Shown here piece by piece: positions 37,591 to 49,176 of a stretch of DNA of 64,000 nt; within the stretch, counting starts at the first letter, position 1, and each line of letters starts with the position of its first letter. The position numbers were made by a program, and so were the translations under genes. This stretch comes from Solen grandis. Its lineage: Eukaryota; Mollusca; Bivalvia; Adapedonta; Solenidae. The notes below the pieces were generated by a model. That model did not search any database. It was not told where the DNA came from and saw only the letters and a list, made by a program, of their open reading frames with translations. Location: positions 59,569,514-59,633,513 of the forward strand of contig CM037782.1 in NCBI GenBank assembly GCA_021229015.1, written 5' to 3'.

Positions 37591-40061
37591 TTTGAGTTAA
37601 GGATATCAATCTTGAAATAAACGAAGTTTAGTTTCTCCTAAAAAAAAAAAAAGAAAAAAAAAAAAGGAATTTATTTTGGGGTATCTGTTTTTTTTTGTTA
37701 TTTCTTTTGTTTTCTACAGATACTCTTTTGTTAGAGAAAAAAATAAATGAATAAATGCCAGGACTCAGGCTGAATGTAATAAAAGGACATTGAAAAAATG
37801 CAGACACCCCTTGCTGAAGTGAATGAAGATAAAAATGCATTTGTTTTCTGCAGACAGAACATCAGACAGGAAGGCATGGACAATCACACTGATGATATAT
37901 TATTTTTCTCAGTTGTCTTTCAATATCCACATAAAAAACAACCACTGCCACCGTATCAAATCCGAGGCATTAGATAGGAGAGATGTTCAGATAAGGCACA
38001 GGTTTTCCGCACCGTTATTTTTTGGTTTAGAGAAAATGTTTGGGATTTCTGCGGGGAAAGCTGGGAATAAATGTCATTCAACTGAAATCAGTGTTAACTT
38101 TTGAAATGGGTTGCTAAGCAACTGTTAATTTTTCTTTCCTGAAATTTTGATTATATTCTGTGAAAATGAAGCAGAAGTTACTGAACCAATATAGGCTATT
38201 ACTGAAGAATTGGAAGTATTGCAAAAAAAAAAAGAAAAAAAAAAGGAAAGTAAAAGAGAATGGACTGAAAAGAACTTTCCTTTTGACAATTTGGCAACAG
38301 GTGGACCTAGTCAGATTTGTTCCCCGTTTTTTATCAGACTGTGTCCTAGTTCATTTTTATAGCAGGCCTCTCTTTCACCTAGATGAATGTTTTCTCAAAT
38401 ACTTCTTTACAACAGCAAGCCTCCAGAAGAGTTGGAACTAATTAATTCAGACAGGAAGTTAGATGAACCCTGGAATTCTGGGAGGGAAGTGTCAGCTTGA
38501 TATCATTGTTTATGTATCTGCTCATTTCTCAGAAATCTTTCTTCAAAAGATGATCTTGGCAAAGGTTAAAGACCGGGAGTATTAATTCTTATTCAAGGTT
38601 CACATCTTTCTTCTATCAGGGCAATTTTTTTTGACCCCAGATATTGAAAGCCTAGGCATTTCAAACTTGCCTAGAGGAAAGATAAACGATTAAAACCCAT
38701 GGCGTTTATGTTTGTATACCAATTTTCCTAAAATGTTAATAGCAATATTTGTTTTTTATCCCACATCAGAAATGCATTATTTTGAAATTTGCCACTTTCG
38801 TAGGACTGCATTTAAATTTAGTGGGTGACTTATATTGGTTGCCATGGTATCTAGATAAGATAATAATCTTTTACAACTTATATTTAATCAACAAATGTTG
38901 ATGCTAAGTCCTTTCTTCACTCTCTCTCCCCAGAATACTTGAGTGACTACCATTTTACATTGCTTAGAAGAGTATTTTAGAACAGATTTGAATGATGGTA
39001 ATTTTATGTGTTACTTTAAACATGTACTAAAATGTTGATTCAGTTATATGGATATTTTAAACAATGTGTGGGATGGAGGTCTTGTTTGTTTCCAAAGAAG
39101 AAATTTAACGAAATAGTAATTTGAACAAGTTATTCAAATAATAACCTCATTATGTATTTTTATCCAAATTAAATTGGCTGTTCATTTTAGACTGATCCTG
39201 AAACTCTATGTTTATATAAACATCTCCGTCATTTGTGTCATTTGCACAAAACACTTGTAATATTTTATCAGAAATTGCCCATTGTAATTCAATCTCAGGA
39301 TCATTGGGGATGTTTGCAGAATGGAAGGCAGGGGAATTATTTGACCATTAGTTTTACAAACAAAATGCCAGACATATATACCTCTCGGATATGATTTAGG
39401 ATGAGCCTTCGTGAAAACTACGACATTGTTGGGTCAAGTTCTTTGTCGAGATGTTTGGTTGTCATGTTTGCATTCCACTTGTACATGTGTAATCAGCATC
39501 GAGCCACACTATGACTTGTTTGTCAAGCTTGGTCTTTCGGGTGCGAAATGAGTAATCAATATCGGCTTTATTTAAACAAAATATTTACCAATTTGTTAAA
39601 TTACATGAGGTTTTATTTTTATTTTCACTTCTTGTCTCTCTATTTGTACAATGTCTGATTAGAGAAAAATGATATGATTCTCTATTCATTTGGATGGTTG
39701 GAACAAAATAAATTGATTAAATTAAATCATGGTTATTCTCTACAGGACAAGTGTGTAAGCATTGTTATTGACAGACTCAATAAAGCAATGGTTCCATAAG
39801 GCTGTAACTTACTGTTCATGATTGTTTTACATGGGGGATTTCTTTTCATTGATTTCATTAAGGAAATTATTTCATGAATATTGACTTCAAAAAAAATTTG
39901 TTTCTCAATTATGACATCCACAAATATACATAACCATTAAATTACCTTTAGAATCTAACATCATTGGAAAAAAAAAATAGGTTGGAGCTTTATCGAGGGC
40001 TGACCATGAAACTCTTCTATATCCATATCTCTACATGCACTTAGACAAGTTTTGCTGTCAG

Positions 40062-40088
40062 CCCCCCCCCCCCCCCCCCCCCCCCCCC
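40062..40088. repeat. (C)27 homopolymer
   Basis: Twenty-seven consecutive C on the + strand in a strongly AT-rich setting. The length is probably approximate because such runs are hard to sequence. Confidence 0.9.
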
Positions 40089-41002
40089 TGATATAGGAAT
40101 CGCGTTCATCATGCCACTTCCTGTCCAATCACATCTCAACTTACACTCTCGTTACTTGGAGACAAGGTTCAGTGCCATTGTATTTATCACATTTAGTAAT
40201 TGTTCTCATTCCATTGGTCAATAAAGTTTGCTAGATAAGCACATAAAGATTAGCATCATAGAATGCAAAATTCCACAAAATTCGAAGATTTTCAAACAAT
40301 TCCATAAATGTTCTAATAATTTTCTATATGTGTTTATGAAAGTTAATCTGGAGATAAAGACAAAGTTTTGTAATTATGATGAACGAGGTAAAATAATACT
40401 AAAGTGAGAACGAAAGATGATATTTTGGGCTGCCGGTTGAACTTTTCAGATATAGGCAGTGGAGAAAAGGTCTCCAGGGATGGTAATTATGATGTATTGT
40501 AGTGTTGTGTTTTCTCTGGCGTTATACCACACAGATGATCGCCCAGCATTAGTTGCAATATTTCGGAAAGTTTGACAAAAATATTTACTTCTCAATAACT
40601 CCAAATTTGATTGAAATACAATCCTCAGAGGAAACAATTAAGTTACGAGTTGTAATCAAGACATTTTTTCCAAGGAATGAGGGATGCTTTAGGAGACACT
40701 TGCAGCAAAGGTGGAATATTAGAAACTATATTTCACTGAGACATGGAAATCAAATTACTGCGACAAAGATGGGGTTGATACATGTGAACATTTGGATTAG
40801 AACAATACTTTTTTATGTCTTTTTTTTTTTTCCAAATTTAATTAAAAAAGAGAGGAAGGAATTTGGAATATATTTAGTTTCCTTTTAAGGTTTTTTAGTT
40901 AGTCTGGGATTAAAGTGTAATATATCTGGAAAAAATAAAACTTTTAAGAAAGGTTTTATGTTGATGGTTTGTATACTTTATATATTGGATGAATGAGTCT
41001 TC

Positions 41003-41028
41003 AAAAAAAAAAAAAAAAAAAAAAAAAA
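41003..41028. repeat. (A)26 homopolymer
   Basis: Uninterrupted A run. No retrotransposed body or target duplication is recognisable upstream, so it is left as a simple repeat. Confidence 0.9.
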
Positions 41029-41200
41029 TCTGACAAATCCATTAGTCCAGGAAATTGAGACAGATCACTGACATTGATTTTCTTTTTTCCCCTGGAAAGT
41101 TTTTACCTCATCTTGTTTCTCTGTTAAACCTCTGTCATAGTTACAAAATGACCATTATTACTGTCACAAGCCAAGTAGGAAAAATCTACATCAGACTTAC

Positions 41201-41323
41201 CTTCAGGATTAAGATGCTGAAATAGAAGATATCGGGAAAGTTGATATCAAGCATATCGGTGATATCTGGGAGCATGCGGAGCTCTGAACACACAGTCAGG
41301 AACCTACAAACAATGGCTTCCAT
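41201..41323 (-). CDS. Candidate exon, unknown protein (- strand)
   Basis: Read on the - strand, an open frame ends at a strong donor, CTGAAG/GTAAGTCTG (exon edge 41201). From the ATG at 41323-41321 it gives 41 codons, including RFLTVCSELRMLPDITDM and ending FPDIFYFSILILK. The frame stays open 7 codons further, back to a TGA. Two models fit: a first coding exon starting at that ATG (its -3 base is T, a weak Kozak context, with +4 G), or a 103-nt internal exon entered at TTTGTAG/GTTCC (edge 41303), starting with the last base of a codon. The peptide has mixed acidic and hydrophobic character with a hydrophobic end. I do not recognise the family. No partner exon was found, and the other exon candidates are on the opposite strand. 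Function unknown. Confidence 0.4.
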
Positions 41324-43037
41324 ATAATTGCCTTCGATGACTCATCAAGTGTCGGAGAAGTCCCCTCCTCCGTGTAGCGTAATCTGTTAAGTTCTTCCTC
41401 TCTTGTTTTCAGTCAGTGAAATTGTCCCCGGGATTTTCTAAGATGTGCCAAGCCAGGGCATAACATTGCAGTGGCAAATGTTAAACAAGATATTCATTCA
41501 TCTTGACTGCTGGATTCCCTTGAAACACTTCATTAACTGATTCTTTTTTTTTTTCATTTTAAGATTTTTTTTCCACGGAAAAAAATATTATGTTAATAAT
41601 CAGGGAAAATAAGTTTTGTAAATCAAGATCTGAGTTTCATTTTTGCAATTAAGATAGTGCATGTTTTAATTACCGTTCGTGTAGTTTAAAAGCAATTTCT
41701 TAGAAGAAAAGTAAATGTTAAAAGCTTTGTAACATCGAATCACTTGAGAAATGGTTTAGGATTTCGTGTGATTTATCATTTTGAATTAAAGCTAAAAATC
41801 TTAAAGGGGAAAAACAACAACAAAAAAGGCAGATTACTTGGAGGATTAGGAGAAAGGGAATCTCTTCCTCTATTAAGGGAGTAAAATTGACTTGACAAAA
41901 ACATTAACATTGTGACAGAGGGGCTATGAAAGTTGAATATGATACTGGAGTCGGGTTGAAATTCAAGTCCATGGTAATCATCATTATACACATGAATCAA
42001 GCGGCAATGTCAAGTAACACGATGTTATGAATAATCTCCATACTGTTACGACTGCAGGGGGCTTCAAGGAAACCCGAGAAAATTGGTGAGGGTTTGGTTG
42101 CATTGAATTGATGGGTTACTGAATTTTTTATGATGTCTGGAGTCAAAAGTAAACGGTGCCTGTATTTTTCAAACTTTGTTGGCATACATAACCTACATGC
42201 CGTGTCATAGTTTTCTCACCTTTAGACAATAAACATGTGAGAGGTATATTCAAGCTAACCACCCCTTTAATGATCTGTCAAAGTCACTTTAATAAATATG
42301 TTTCATTCAGATTTATTTTTTTTTCAATATGAATTTTTAAGGGGACATAATAGTGTTTTGTCCTTTTTGGTGTCGGTTTTAATTGAAAAGTTAGAAAAAT
42401 TAGTGGCAGAACAAGGGAAAAAAGGTTTAGCCTGTAGCTATGTTATACTGTGAGTAGATTAGTGCCGTAGATTGAAATTGTAGTGGTCGTTGCTGGAAGC
42501 AGGATTCACATCTTTGTTTCATGTGGAAGACGGTCCATCACAGAGAGGGGACCACGTAATACGGTGACACAAGGAGATGTTTATGTTAGTGTTGACTCAA
42601 TTACTGGACTCTTCACCCCTGCCACCCTGCGGCTCTGCGGCTCCTTGCATGTTTGTGACAGATTCATAATGGGGATTCTTTTTTGTCCAGATTCTCAAAC
42701 AAAAATGATGGGAGTCATTTGAGTCATGTGCTGGCATGTTTAAAAAGGAAGGCAAGATTAATGTTGCAATTAACGATACTGATTCATCCAAAGTGTGAAT
42801 TACAGTATTCATTTTAAACATTTTCCCATTTGGAATCAATGACCATTAGTCTTTGTTGATCTTTACATCATTCTGTACTTGAGAGAATTAAATATGTCTT
42901 GATTCTAAGGTTCAGAAACTATGATAAATGCAAAGCAGAGTATGTAATTTCATCATATTCTTTAGTTTGGACTTAAGAGAGGTATCGTGAATATTGGTTG
43001 TTGAGAATCTCATCAGTCCTCCTTAATACTACCTGCC
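41324..43037. other. Non-coding stretch
   Basis: A palindromic AP-1-type site TGACTCA lies close to the - strand exon candidate, at about 41338-41344. A weak CTCF-like core ACTGCAGGGGGC is at 42051-42062. Open frames on both strands at 41776-42185 and 42483-42839 show no domain. Confidence 0.4.
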
Positions 43038-43056
43038 TCACCACCAGGGGGCACTT
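43038..43056 (+). promoter_or_regulatory. CTCF-type insulator motif (forward)
   Basis: TCACCACCAGGGGGCACTT contains the core CCACCAGGGGGC (43041-43052), identical to the most common form of the CTCF consensus. It has the opposite orientation to the motif at 20742-20760. Function is inferred from motif identity only. Confidence 0.6.
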
Positions 43057-46000
43057 TTAAAAGGGGCACCTGCTGATTACTGATTATCATCCAATAAAGA
43101 CAGAGTAAACCTGAGTGGCGGAAGCTGCCATAAAATTACCAAACAGTTTTTATTATTCATCTGTCTGGATGATGCAAATGGTGATTGGGATGCAGACAGG
43201 GCTCGACCCAGATTCTGGTCTGTGGTTCTGGGAGGCTAACTGAGAAGGGAACCAGTAGAATGGACCCATTGTTTCTTCCTGTTGCATAATAGGCTCTGGT
43301 TATGCAGAGACATATCATAAGAGGACTTGATTAATGGGAGGACTGTGAGATAGGGGGAAGAATAGTGTTTATTATTAAGGATGAAAATGCCTGAAATACT
43401 AATAGCATGCAGGTGTAGATGTGTATATACATACATCACTGGAATGGTTTATCCCCATTGCCCTAGGCCAGCTTGAGAGGCTGTGTCACATTCAGACTGT
43501 ATATCTACATCCCACCTTTATTGCACCTGTATGTATTCCTACCACACACCCAGTTGTAACGGTCATTAGGTATACTGCTAAAATGTGTTCCTATAAAATA
43601 CAGAAAATTATCATCTGAGAAACCATACAAATTTTGTTCTGAAGTTTGAATTAAAAATAAAACCTAAATGTCTGACCTACTTTAGAAAGCATATAAAAAA
43701 TTAGCATTGAGATGTTGATTCCCAAGAAATGTTCATTTCCCATATTCCCATAATTTAGTGTGTTATGTAGCATACATCTGATATGATATAGATGTATTTT
43801 TGATGGGAGGGAGTGGGGTATATGGCCCATTGATAGTGACCTAACGCCAGAGTGGCCATGACTTCGGTGGGTGGAGTTTAGAAGAGGGTGATTGAGGGTG
43901 ATCATAGACACAAGGAGGCTCACTTAACCCATGTACACCAGCCCATTATCAGTAGGGGATACATATGAATTTCCAATCTTTTTATCGTATAACACATTTA
44001 TCTTCTGCACAAAATCCATCAAATGAAAGTGCAATCAGATTTCCAGGTTGCGTATTCGTAAATCTCAGATAAAAGCTTTTAATGTTAGATGAAATATATG
44101 AATGACTTGAACTACGTTATGGTTTTGGAGTTTAGTTTGATTTATGATTGCGAACAGCGAAGTATCTATCATTTATAATAAATAAGAACAAGATATGCTT
44201 CACAGTTAATGGTCTGTGGCGCATCTAGAAATTTGAAGACTATAGCAATTTGATGACCAAGGTCAAATTTGTCTCACTTTTCTTTAGTTCTCTATCAGTA
44301 AACCTGTAACACAATGATAAGTATTAAAGAAGAAAAGTAATGCACTGACTGCACGCAGTTTCAAGTGAGAACTTGAATCCCTGTGTTGCCATGGCAACTC
44401 ATAAAATAGGACATTATTATCCAGTTTTGATACAAAATATAAACTTGGCAAAGAACTTTTGCGAGTATTAAAAGCAAACCTACCCTGATTTAATGGTTTG
44501 AAAGCAGAGTATTTGTCACATTTCAACAGATGCATTTGCAAACGTAATAGGGAATGTTTTTTTTTTTTCTCTCAACAATTTTGATCGGCTTGGAATAATT
44601 TGTGTGTTTTGGAAATGTTATCGGCAAGTTTAATTTCATTCCTAGTACCAAAAACCTAGTTGCCTGTTTGATTGGAAAACAAAACATTTTACAGGTTTTT
44701 TTTGTTGTTGTTTAAAATTTAATCAATTTTATAGCATGTCTAAGAGATGATAAATTCCCAGCAATGAGTCTTTGTGAAATGTTTATTCAAGAGAACGCTT
44801 CCTATATAACCATGTTAAAGAAGAACTGAAAGTGTCTTGATAAGATGAGCGAATTTTAATGTGAAATTAAACGCCATTTGTGGTTTTACATTATTTTCGT
44901 CATGCAACATTCATCCAGATGTGACAAATGTACAACAAATATCTTTAAAGAGATGCTAAATAGGCCTCATATGCTTAGCCTTTGAGTCCATCTGCGAAAA
45001 ATATATTAAACTTCAAAATCTCTTACAATTAGTAAGAAATGGTGTGTTGCTTGCACATGCATTGATAATAAAGTAGTACTCGTTCAAGTTAGTAAAAAGC
45101 TGTTTATCTTTTTAACACTAACCAAAGAGATTTTATGTATTAACAAGCAAATAGCTAACAAAATTTAAACTTCATTTTTATTGGATAAATAATTATATTT
45201 CGTGATAAAAACAGGCATAGGGATGGTGGAGATTGCATGATGAATAATACAGAATTTGTCCGAATCTGAGATAATCCACGAATTCCCAACTAGACACTTC
45301 TTGTAATGGATGTTCTGACCAGATTGTCACTCCTCTGGATGTAGGGTCTCTTGTTAAAATTGATTTTTAATGGATTTTTGTTGTATTTCTCTAGATTTAC
45401 CATGTTCATTATGGAGCAATTTGTTGTGATTGATAACGGTTTGACTGCAGTTTATCAAAATAAGACTGTCTGTAGCATCCTGAGTTTATCCCCATTTGTC
45501 ACAGGTCCTTGGTTTGAACAGTTTGATTTGTCTCTTGTGGAGGTAATGCATAATGAGTAGATAACGGTTGTTTAGAATCAATTTTTTAAACACGTTTCAC
45601 ACATGTTGATTTAAAATTGACATATTTTATTGTGCTATCTTGAAGAACAATGAAACTAATTTTATTCAAGGACTTTGGGGAAATGTGAATATATAAGGAA
45701 GTTTTAGAATTATTTTGGGAACCAGCTTATTTGAGCCAACTTATTTTAGGAACCAGTGACCATGACCTATGGCACTGTCTATTTATGATCCAAAACAAAA
45801 ACATAACCTCTGTTTGCTTGTGTGTTAAGTGTGATAATAAATTTACGAGGTGGTTGAACGGTCCATTGATAGATCATCCATTATTAACCAGTATTGTAAG
45901 GGATGGTTCAGGTCGTTAATGCGACAAAGTTGTTTGAATAAGAGAAATAAAAAATTAAGGTAATGGAGAACGGATTTAGATGGTAAATATTGACAGTGTA

Positions 46001-46499
46001 GAGGATGTATGTTTCCTGTTGTAAGCAACCATTGGCAGGCATGTGGGCAGTGGAGGGTATTTTGAGTATTTCATAAATCAAACACTTGTCCACAACCAGT
46101 GGAGGTACTTAGATGCCTATATTCTGTGTGGCTGTTTACTCAACTGTTTAGAGAAAATAAACGAAGATGTTTAATAGATTAATGCCATTGAATTTGAACC
46201 AGGATTGTACTTATTGAAACACAGTCTGTTTTGTAGTCAAATTTAAAAGTACATGCCAGAATGGAAAAACAGGAGGAAATGCCAGTTTTACTTATACATT
46301 AATACATGTCAGATAGGAAGATTGGAACATTTCAGTTATATTTGAATTAAACAACCAAAGATAGGAAAAAAGGGCGTTATCAATTCTGCATTCATGAACG
46401 TACATTCAGAATAGGTAATCTAGATTAAAGTTATTTGATACATGCCAAATATGGAAATGAGGAGAAATATAAGGTCAGATTTTATATATTAAGTACTCA
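43057..46499. other. Non-coding stretch
   Basis: No supported exon or repeat family in about 3.4 kb. Short open frames on both strands (for example 43651-43923 and 44284-44541) show no domains. Confidence 0.4.
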
Positions 46500-46703
46500 T
46501 TAACCCTTACCATGCTAAATTTCTCAAATGGACTTGTCCTTTTTTAGTTTTGGACAGGAACATTAGTGTTTGCTGAAATTTTTTGAAGTAGATAGCAAAC
46601 AGTGCAGACCATGATCAGACTGCATGGATGTGCAGGCTGATCTTGGGTCTATACTGTTTGCAAAGGTAGTCACAAGTGCCCATAGTATTATAAGGGTTAA
46701 GTT
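46500..46703 (+). mobile_element. MITE family C, full copy
   Basis: Begins TTAACCCTTACCATGCTAAA and ends GTATTATAAGGGTTAA, so both ends carry TTAA with CCCTT/AAGGG termini. The interior has AGTGCAGACCATGATCAGAC and GATGTGCAGGCTGATCTTGG, shared with the truncated copy at 8325. No ORF. Confidence 0.85.
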
Positions 46704-47983
46704 AACATAAAGAAATAGGCAAATCATAGAAGAACCAAACATTATGCTAGCTTGCCCTTCTTGATTAATTTTTCTTTTACATTTTTACACAATGTTGACT
46801 CTAGTTTGATCAGTATGAACCATTATTTTCTTTGGAACATTCATCTTTCGAAGTCATTTGTTTAGGCTTGTTAAGAGTGTCATTTTTTTTTGGAACCCTT
46901 CTTGCCTTTGTTTGCCAATGAAACAAGCTAAGGAGCAAAATCTTTGAAAGATTTGACACTTTCACATCCAGACATGGCGGTGCACTGATTGAGTGCCTTC
47001 TTATACTGAAATTGATTATTTTGAATACAAAATCTTCAAACTTGTAGTTCATCTAGTAAAACTTTGATTTTCCTGTTATGATGAGAGAGTTTTACGATTT
47101 TTTTTTTTTTTTTTTTAATTTCACATGCAAAGTGTTGCTTTCTGCACAAAGTGATGTAAAAGATCAGTTTGAATATTCCAATGATCGTGGTTGAAATGAT
47201 CCAGTCTGGTTTTTATTCAACAATATTCTGTATCAGAAACTTAAGCCCTGAATGTAGACAGGTTGTAATTTAGAAACTAAATCTTTCTGGCATTCCTACA
47301 TGGAGCTCATACACACTTCTAGCTGTTTCATTATATTACTGTAACTGAATAACTGTGAACTTTTTATGAAGATTTGAAATATATCATACTTCAAAGGCTC
47401 ATCTGGAAGGAATTTTAAATCTGGAGAGCCAATGAGAAATTAATGGCAGCTTACATGTGATTTGGGAAAGATGAACTTTGCGATGTCTAATTTAAGATTT
47501 TGAGTCGTTAAGTCAAATGAGACCCGCGCTATCGGACTGTGAATCATGCCAGATTTTTACATGATTTTAATATCGTACAGTAACATAATTCACACTATTG
47601 AGGCAAGATGTCGAAAAAGACGGCAATTCACAATCTCTTTGAATGGGCATTTTGAAGATTTAGGGCCAGTATTTGAAAAGATTGTTTTATTCTAGGGAAC
47701 TAGAACAGTATAAAGGCCATTGTTACAAGTGGACCTAACCTCCTGCTTTTTCTTCTTCGTTTTTTTTATTGATTTTTTTCTTTATTTCAAATGTCTTCTG
47801 AAAAAAAGAATACGCCTGGTTATTTTTTGTCTTGTTACTTAAGGTGATCAAAAAATGACAAAAAATATGAGCATGCTCTGTGTTTTGTTTGCATTGATAT
47901 CTTTAACAAGGCACTGTCAGTGCTAATTGATTTAACTTAAATACAGGATTTATATTTATGTTATACATTCTTTATCTTTTCAG

Positions 47984-48021
47984 GCCAGAGTTCTTCGATG
48001 ACGTCGACGTAAAGAATCAAT
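47984..48021 (+). CDS. Candidate 38-nt exon, unknown protein
   Basis: A good acceptor (TTTATCTTTTCAG, ending at 47983) and a consensus donor (GTAAGT from 48022) bracket 38 nt with only one open frame, G/CCA.../T, reading PEFFDDVDVKNQ. The exon is entered after the second base of a codon and left after the first. It is acidic and contains the perfect 10-bp palindrome ACGTCGACGT (48001-48010), rich in CpG unlike the surrounding AT-rich DNA. It ends in the same phase as the first exon at 55343-55433, so both could feed one downstream acceptor. Joining it directly to the 58325 exon would create a TAG, so that exon would have to be skipped. Protein family not recognised; the exon could be spurious. 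Confidence 0.45.
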
Positions 48022-48880
48022 GTAAGTACTGTATCCTATTTTATCAGAAAAATGACAAAAACAAAAATGTCTGTATGTGCGGTCATTTATTTTTTGCAGT
48101 GATATTCAAAATTTCATGCAAGGAGAAATTGTCACTTACAATTTACATTTGAAAGAAGTGATTGATTTTTTCTGGGGGGGGGGATGAGTTACCGCATCAC
48201 ATTTTTTGTTTGATACATTTTGGATAAACACATCAAGCAACCGATTGTTGTTTTTTTTTCTGTAAAAAGTTGCACATGATAGTGCAGATAGGATGTCAAG
48301 GAAATGCTGACAATAAAAACTTCTTGATAAACAGGAAATAAATGGCTACACAAAGAACAGATGCATGCGTTGAGGGATGCATGTTACTTGTTGTAACATA
48401 GATATATGTGGGTATGTTTTATGTTGGAGAGCAAAGTTAGAGGCCAGATTGCTTTATTTTTGGTAAGACGTGTTGTTATTTTAATTTTTTTCTTTTCAAA
48501 ATTTCTGCTCCTGCTGCTTTACAGTTGGATGTATTGCTGACTTGTCCTTTTTGGTATGGTCTTCTTTTTCCAAGCTCTTGCCAAACACATGCAAGTGAAA
48601 GACAAGTTTCAGCATCTGTATACCATGCTCTTATCTTAGAGGTAGATTTGACGGAAGAAGCATAGCTCAAGGTCACTTTGGCCATGTGGGACGAGATGTG
48701 TACCGACAGCCTGCGATGTTTGTCATAACTTTCCTCACTAATCAGTGAAAATCTGACAGTTGTGTCATCAGTACTTTGCCCTTACTTTTGTGTCTGGGCT
48801 CAACTGCATTGCCTTGTCAGTTTCATAATGTGACAGGGAATAAAAACCATCAAAATCTTAAGGATTCCTGCTCATGATCA

Positions 48881-48915
48881 CCTGGAAGCTTGCAGCTTCC
48901 AATTAAGCTTCCAGG
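48881..48915. repeat. 11-bp inverted repeat
   Basis: CCTGGAAGCTT (48881-48891) and AAGCTTCCAGG (48905-48915) are perfect complements separated by 13 nt, which themselves repeat GCAGCTTCC. Could form a small hairpin; no flanking duplication marks it as a transposon. Confidence 0.8.
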
Positions 48916-49154
48916 GGATTATGTCGAAGCTTGAGACATTTTGTCATTTTCTTTTAAGGATAATTTGCTGTAAATGTCTGGATAATTCATCTTTGATGTC
49001 CAATTTACTGTCAGGCCTTTCTGGAACGTGACGTAAAATGTTTCAAATCATTTGCAACCCGTGTAATTCTGTTGAATAACTGTGCATCTTGTATAACGGG
49101 AGATATCAGACATACTCTTCATAGATGGATGTAAATGATAAGTTTTGCACTAAA

Positions 49155-49176
49155 TTTTTTTTTTTTTTTTTTTTTT
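49155..49176. repeat. (T)22 homopolymer
   Basis: Uninterrupted T run. No associated retroelement body is recognisable on either strand. Confidence 0.9.

Larger units (their letters stand above)
37591..41200. other. Non-coding stretch with homopolymers
   Basis: A-rich runs at about 37640-37665 and 38223-38243, (C)27 at 40062-40088 and (A)26 at 41003-41028. No supported exon. Confidence 0.45.
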
